DNA of 41,099 nt from JABCPE02 sp963506915 (lineage in GTDB: Bacteria > Bacteroidota > Bacteroidia > Flavobacteriales > Weeksellaceae): assembly GCA_963506915.1 (NCBI GenBank), contig CAUORE010000015.1, forward strand, positions 1-41,099, read 5' to 3'. Positions 39,422 through 41,099 of the stretch are shown here, in pieces (positions within the stretch are counted from its first letter, which is position 1; each line of letters opens with the position of its first letter). Position numbers and translations under genes: made by a program. The notes beneath the pieces were generated by a model. It was not told the origin of the DNA, did no database searches, and was given only the letters and a program-made list of their open reading frames with translations.

Positions 39422-39817
39422 ATGGGATTAATGGATTTTTGGAAAAAACTAGTAAAAGCGTATAAAGACAGCCAGATTTGGAATAAAATAGAGACCAGCG
39501 AGGACTTGAAGCAGGCTTATAAAGATTCTTATGAGAAGCCAGTGGCTCTTTTGACCTGTGCGACGATGCATTTCAGAAGTGATTATATGATGGGGGATTT
39601 TGAAAAACAGGCAAGAAGAATGGATTTGTCTAGGGTGAAATTTTATAAATTGAACTACACTGGAAATTCCAATCTAAAACAAGAACTGAGCGAGGATTTG
39701 GGAGTTATGATAGAAGCGGCTACCTTTTTGCTTTTCCGCGATGGGCAGGTTATTTTCAAGAGACACGAAGAGCTGATAGACATGGAAAGGCTGATGAAAA
39801 AGTTATTTGAAGAGTAG
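39422..39817 (+). CDS. YtxJ-like thioredoxin-fold protein
   Basis: This 131-residue protein resembles the bacillithiol-system protein YtxJ: WNKIETSEDLKQAYKDSYEKPVALL near residues 20-45, MGDFEKQARRMDLSRVKFYKLNY, and ATFLLFRDGQVIFKRHEELI. In typical YtxJ the redox loop reads KHSTRCPIS; here the aligned stretch is LTCATMHFRS, with a Cys four residues earlier and His at the usual Cys position. The redox role is therefore doubtful. It is followed by a Crp-type regulator after 2 bases, so both are cotranscribed. The family call rests on the flanking segments and could be wrong. Confidence 0.55.
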   Translation: MGLMDFWKKLVKAYKDSQIWNKIETSEDLKQAYKDSYEKPVALLTCATMHFRSDYMMGDFEKQARRMDLSRVKFYKLNYTGNSNLKQELSEDLGVMIEAATFLLFRDGQVIFKRHEELIDMERLMKKLFEE

Positions 39818-39819
39818 AA

Positions 39820-40404
39820 ATGTTTGATGAGTATCTTCTAAATACATTTGGTGTTTCGCCCTCATCTATTGAGGGGTATAGGAAATACATAAAGCCTCTC
39901 AAAGTGGAAAAAGGACAGTTTCTGCTGAGGGAAGGAGAAGTGTGTAGAAATACTTTTTTTGTGGAGAAGGGACTTCTTCGTTTGTATTCTATCAGTAAGG
40001 CGGGGAAGGAACATATTATCCAGTTTGCGCCTGAAAATCATTTGATTACGGATAGGAGTAGTTTGTTTTTTGGGGAGAGTTCGGATTATTTTATTGATGC
40101 GATAGAGGACAGCGAAATCATATCTTTAAGCCCTGATTTTCATGAATATATGAGAAATAATGACCCTGAAACAAACACAAAACAAATTTTGCTTCTGCAT
40201 AATCACGCCAGACAATTACAAAAAAGAGTAAATCTTCTGCTTGGTGCGAATGCAGAGGAGCGGTATTTGGACTTTATCAAGGTTTATCCTAATGTTTTCA
40301 AGAGGGTTCCGCAGTGGATGGTGGCTTCGTTTTTAGGAATTACGCCAGAGAGTCTGAGCCGAGTGAGAAAAGAAATCGCAAATAAAGAGAGAAAAAATGA
40401 TTAA
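39820..40404 (+). CDS. Crp/Fnr family transcription regulator
   Basis: This 194-residue protein has an N-terminal cyclic-nucleotide-type beta-roll (residues about 25-115: LLREGEVCRNTFFVEKGLLRLY, then HIIQFAPENHLITDRSSLFF) and a C-terminal helix-turn-helix (about 165-190: QWMVASFLGITPESLSRVRKE). There are no Fe-S cysteine clusters of the FNR kind. It is typical of the many short Crp-like regulators of Bacteroidota whose effector is unknown. It starts 2 bases after the YtxJ-like gene and overlaps dapF by 8 bases, so regulator and dapF are translated from one mRNA. Confidence 0.9.
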   Translation: MFDEYLLNTFGVSPSSIEGYRKYIKPLKVEKGQFLLREGEVCRNTFFVEKGLLRLYSISKAGKEHIIQFAPENHLITDRSSLFFGESSDYFIDAIEDSEIISLSPDFHEYMRNNDPETNTKQILLLHNHARQLQKRVNLLLGANAEERYLDFIKVYPNVFKRVPQWMVASFLGITPESLSRVRKEIANKERKND

Positions 40405-41099
40405 ATTTTATAAATATCAAGGGACTGGAAATGACTTCATTATGATAGATAATAGAAATCAGTCTTTTCCTAAAAATGATGTAGAATTAGTAAAAAAAAT
40501 GTGCGACCGCCGTTTCGGAATTGGTGCAGATGGCTTGATTTTATTGGAAAACCATGAAAGTCTTGATTTTCAGATGGTTTATTATAATTCTGATGGGAAT
40601 GAAAGCACAATGTGCGGCAATGGAGGGCGATGTATCGTGGCTTTTGCGCATTTTTTGAATGTTTTTGAAAATAAAGCTAAATTTAATGCAATAGATGGAC
40701 TTCACGAGGCTGAAATCAATGGAAATGTAGTGAAGCTAAAAATGATAAATGTTCCAGAAATTGTTAAAATAGAAGCTGATTATCAATTAAATACAGGTTC
40801 TCCACATTTTGTGAGATATGTAGAGGATGTGCAAAATCTGGATGTTTATAAAAATGGATACGAAATCAGAAATTCTGAGCCTTATAAAAAAGAAGGAATA
40901 AATGTGAATTTTGTTTCTAAAATATCTGAAAATGAAGTGTTTGTGAGAACTTATGAACGAGGAGTGGAGGATGAAACATACAGCTGCGGAACGGGAGTAA
41001 CGGCGAGTTGTCTTACATTTATGAATGAATTTGGTGGAGGTGAGGTTTCTGTGAAAACACTTGGCGGAAATCTGAAAGTTTATGCAGAAAAGCACGAGG
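40397..41099 (+). CDS. dapF: Diaminopimelate epimerase, cut by window end
   Basis: The frame opens with an ATG at 40397 and stays open to the window edge (234 codons). It starts MIKFYKYQGTGNDFIMIDN and shows both catalytic cysteines: C73 in STMCGNGGRC and C197 in YSCGTGVTASCL, with DRRFGIGADGLIL between the N-terminal motifs. DapF converts LL- to meso-diaminopimelate for peptidoglycan and lysine. The expected length is about 255-260 residues, so only the last 20-25 are missing. It overlaps the Crp-type gene by 8 bases. A minus-strand frame here (40787-41095) is a shadow of it. Confidence 0.95.
   Translation, partial: MIKFYKYQGTGNDFIMIDNRNQSFPKNDVELVKKMCDRRFGIGADGLILLENHESLDFQMVYYNSDGNESTMCGNGGRCIVAFAHFLNVFENKAKFNAIDGLHEAEINGNVVKLKMINVPEIVKIEADYQLNTGSPHFVRYVEDVQNLDVYKNGYEIRNSEPYKKEGINVNFVSKISENEVFVRTYERGVEDETYSCGTGVTASCLTFMNEFGGGEVSVKTLGGNLKVYAEKHE

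Noticed and set aside
40787..41095. Minus-strand frame at the window end
   Set aside because: The plus-strand dapF, which runs off the edge, occupies the same DNA and has both catalytic cysteines.
1..41099. CRISPR arrays, tRNAs, rRNAs, insertion sequences, prophage
   Set aside because: No regular spaced repeats, tRNA-like folds, transposase motifs or phage structural genes were seen by eye.

Overview
The window is AT-rich chromosomal DNA from a member of the Bacteroidota, most likely class Flavobacteriia and close to the Weeksellaceae/Chryseobacterium group. The evidence is a gliding-motility lipoprotein gene (gldB) beside nadE, a YtxJ-like protein, a single LptF/LptG-type permease, a LolA-ftsK neighbourhood, and many promoters of the Bacteroidota form TAnnTTTG just upstream of start codons. 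No rRNA, tRNA, CRISPR array, insertion sequence or prophage block was seen. Most of the window is core metabolism interrupted by accessory islands. The organism assignment is inference from gene content.

Layout. (1) About 1-4937, minus strand: an accessory array of small proteins, several resembling immunity proteins of polymorphic toxin systems (SMI1/KNR4, Imm26-like, DcrB-like), with unknowns and a secreted WG-repeat protein; no toxin lies within the window. (2) 4997-9577, minus: envelope and chromosome genes lptF/G-type permease, lolA-like, ftsK. (3) 9671-13217, plus: a fused orotate phosphoribosyltransferase/OMP decarboxylase and a MutS2 without a Smr domain. (4) 13347-16171, plus: ung with a large TPR/SMI1/SUFU-like protein. 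(5) 16236-17988, minus: nadE and a leucine-rich-repeat protein. (6) 18059-23734, plus: gldB, tsaC, then purM, an HD hydrolase, a Shewanella-type metallophosphatase, purN and a DUF302 protein. (7) 23828-26693, plus: a zinc-ribbon protein and two paralogous proteins of unknown function. (8) 26761-28981: sppA and folK, divergent. (9) 29052-30725: a secreted protein with a peptidase S74 chaperone end. (10) 30847-34717, plus: recQ, fmt, fabH. (11) 34786-36038: a barnase-like RNase with one barstar downstream and a second barstar divergent from it. (12) 36165-41099: aminotransferase, murB, rhodanese, pncA (minus), YtxJ-like protein, Crp/Fnr regulator and the start of dapF, cut by the window end.

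The most interesting signal is regulatory. The promoters of the ung/SUFU operon and of the unknown paralog pair both carry a tandem 11-bp direct repeat of the form TTGTAGACrCT, and in both the second repeat ends exactly 30 bp before the TA of a TAnnTTTG promoter element. This suggests that one activator controls a DNA-repair/SUFU operon and an undescribed paralog operon 11 kb away. Other points of note are the eukaryote-type UMP synthase fusion, a terminator-bearing leader with a possible TTG-started ORF ahead of purM, and the one-toxin, two-barstar locus.
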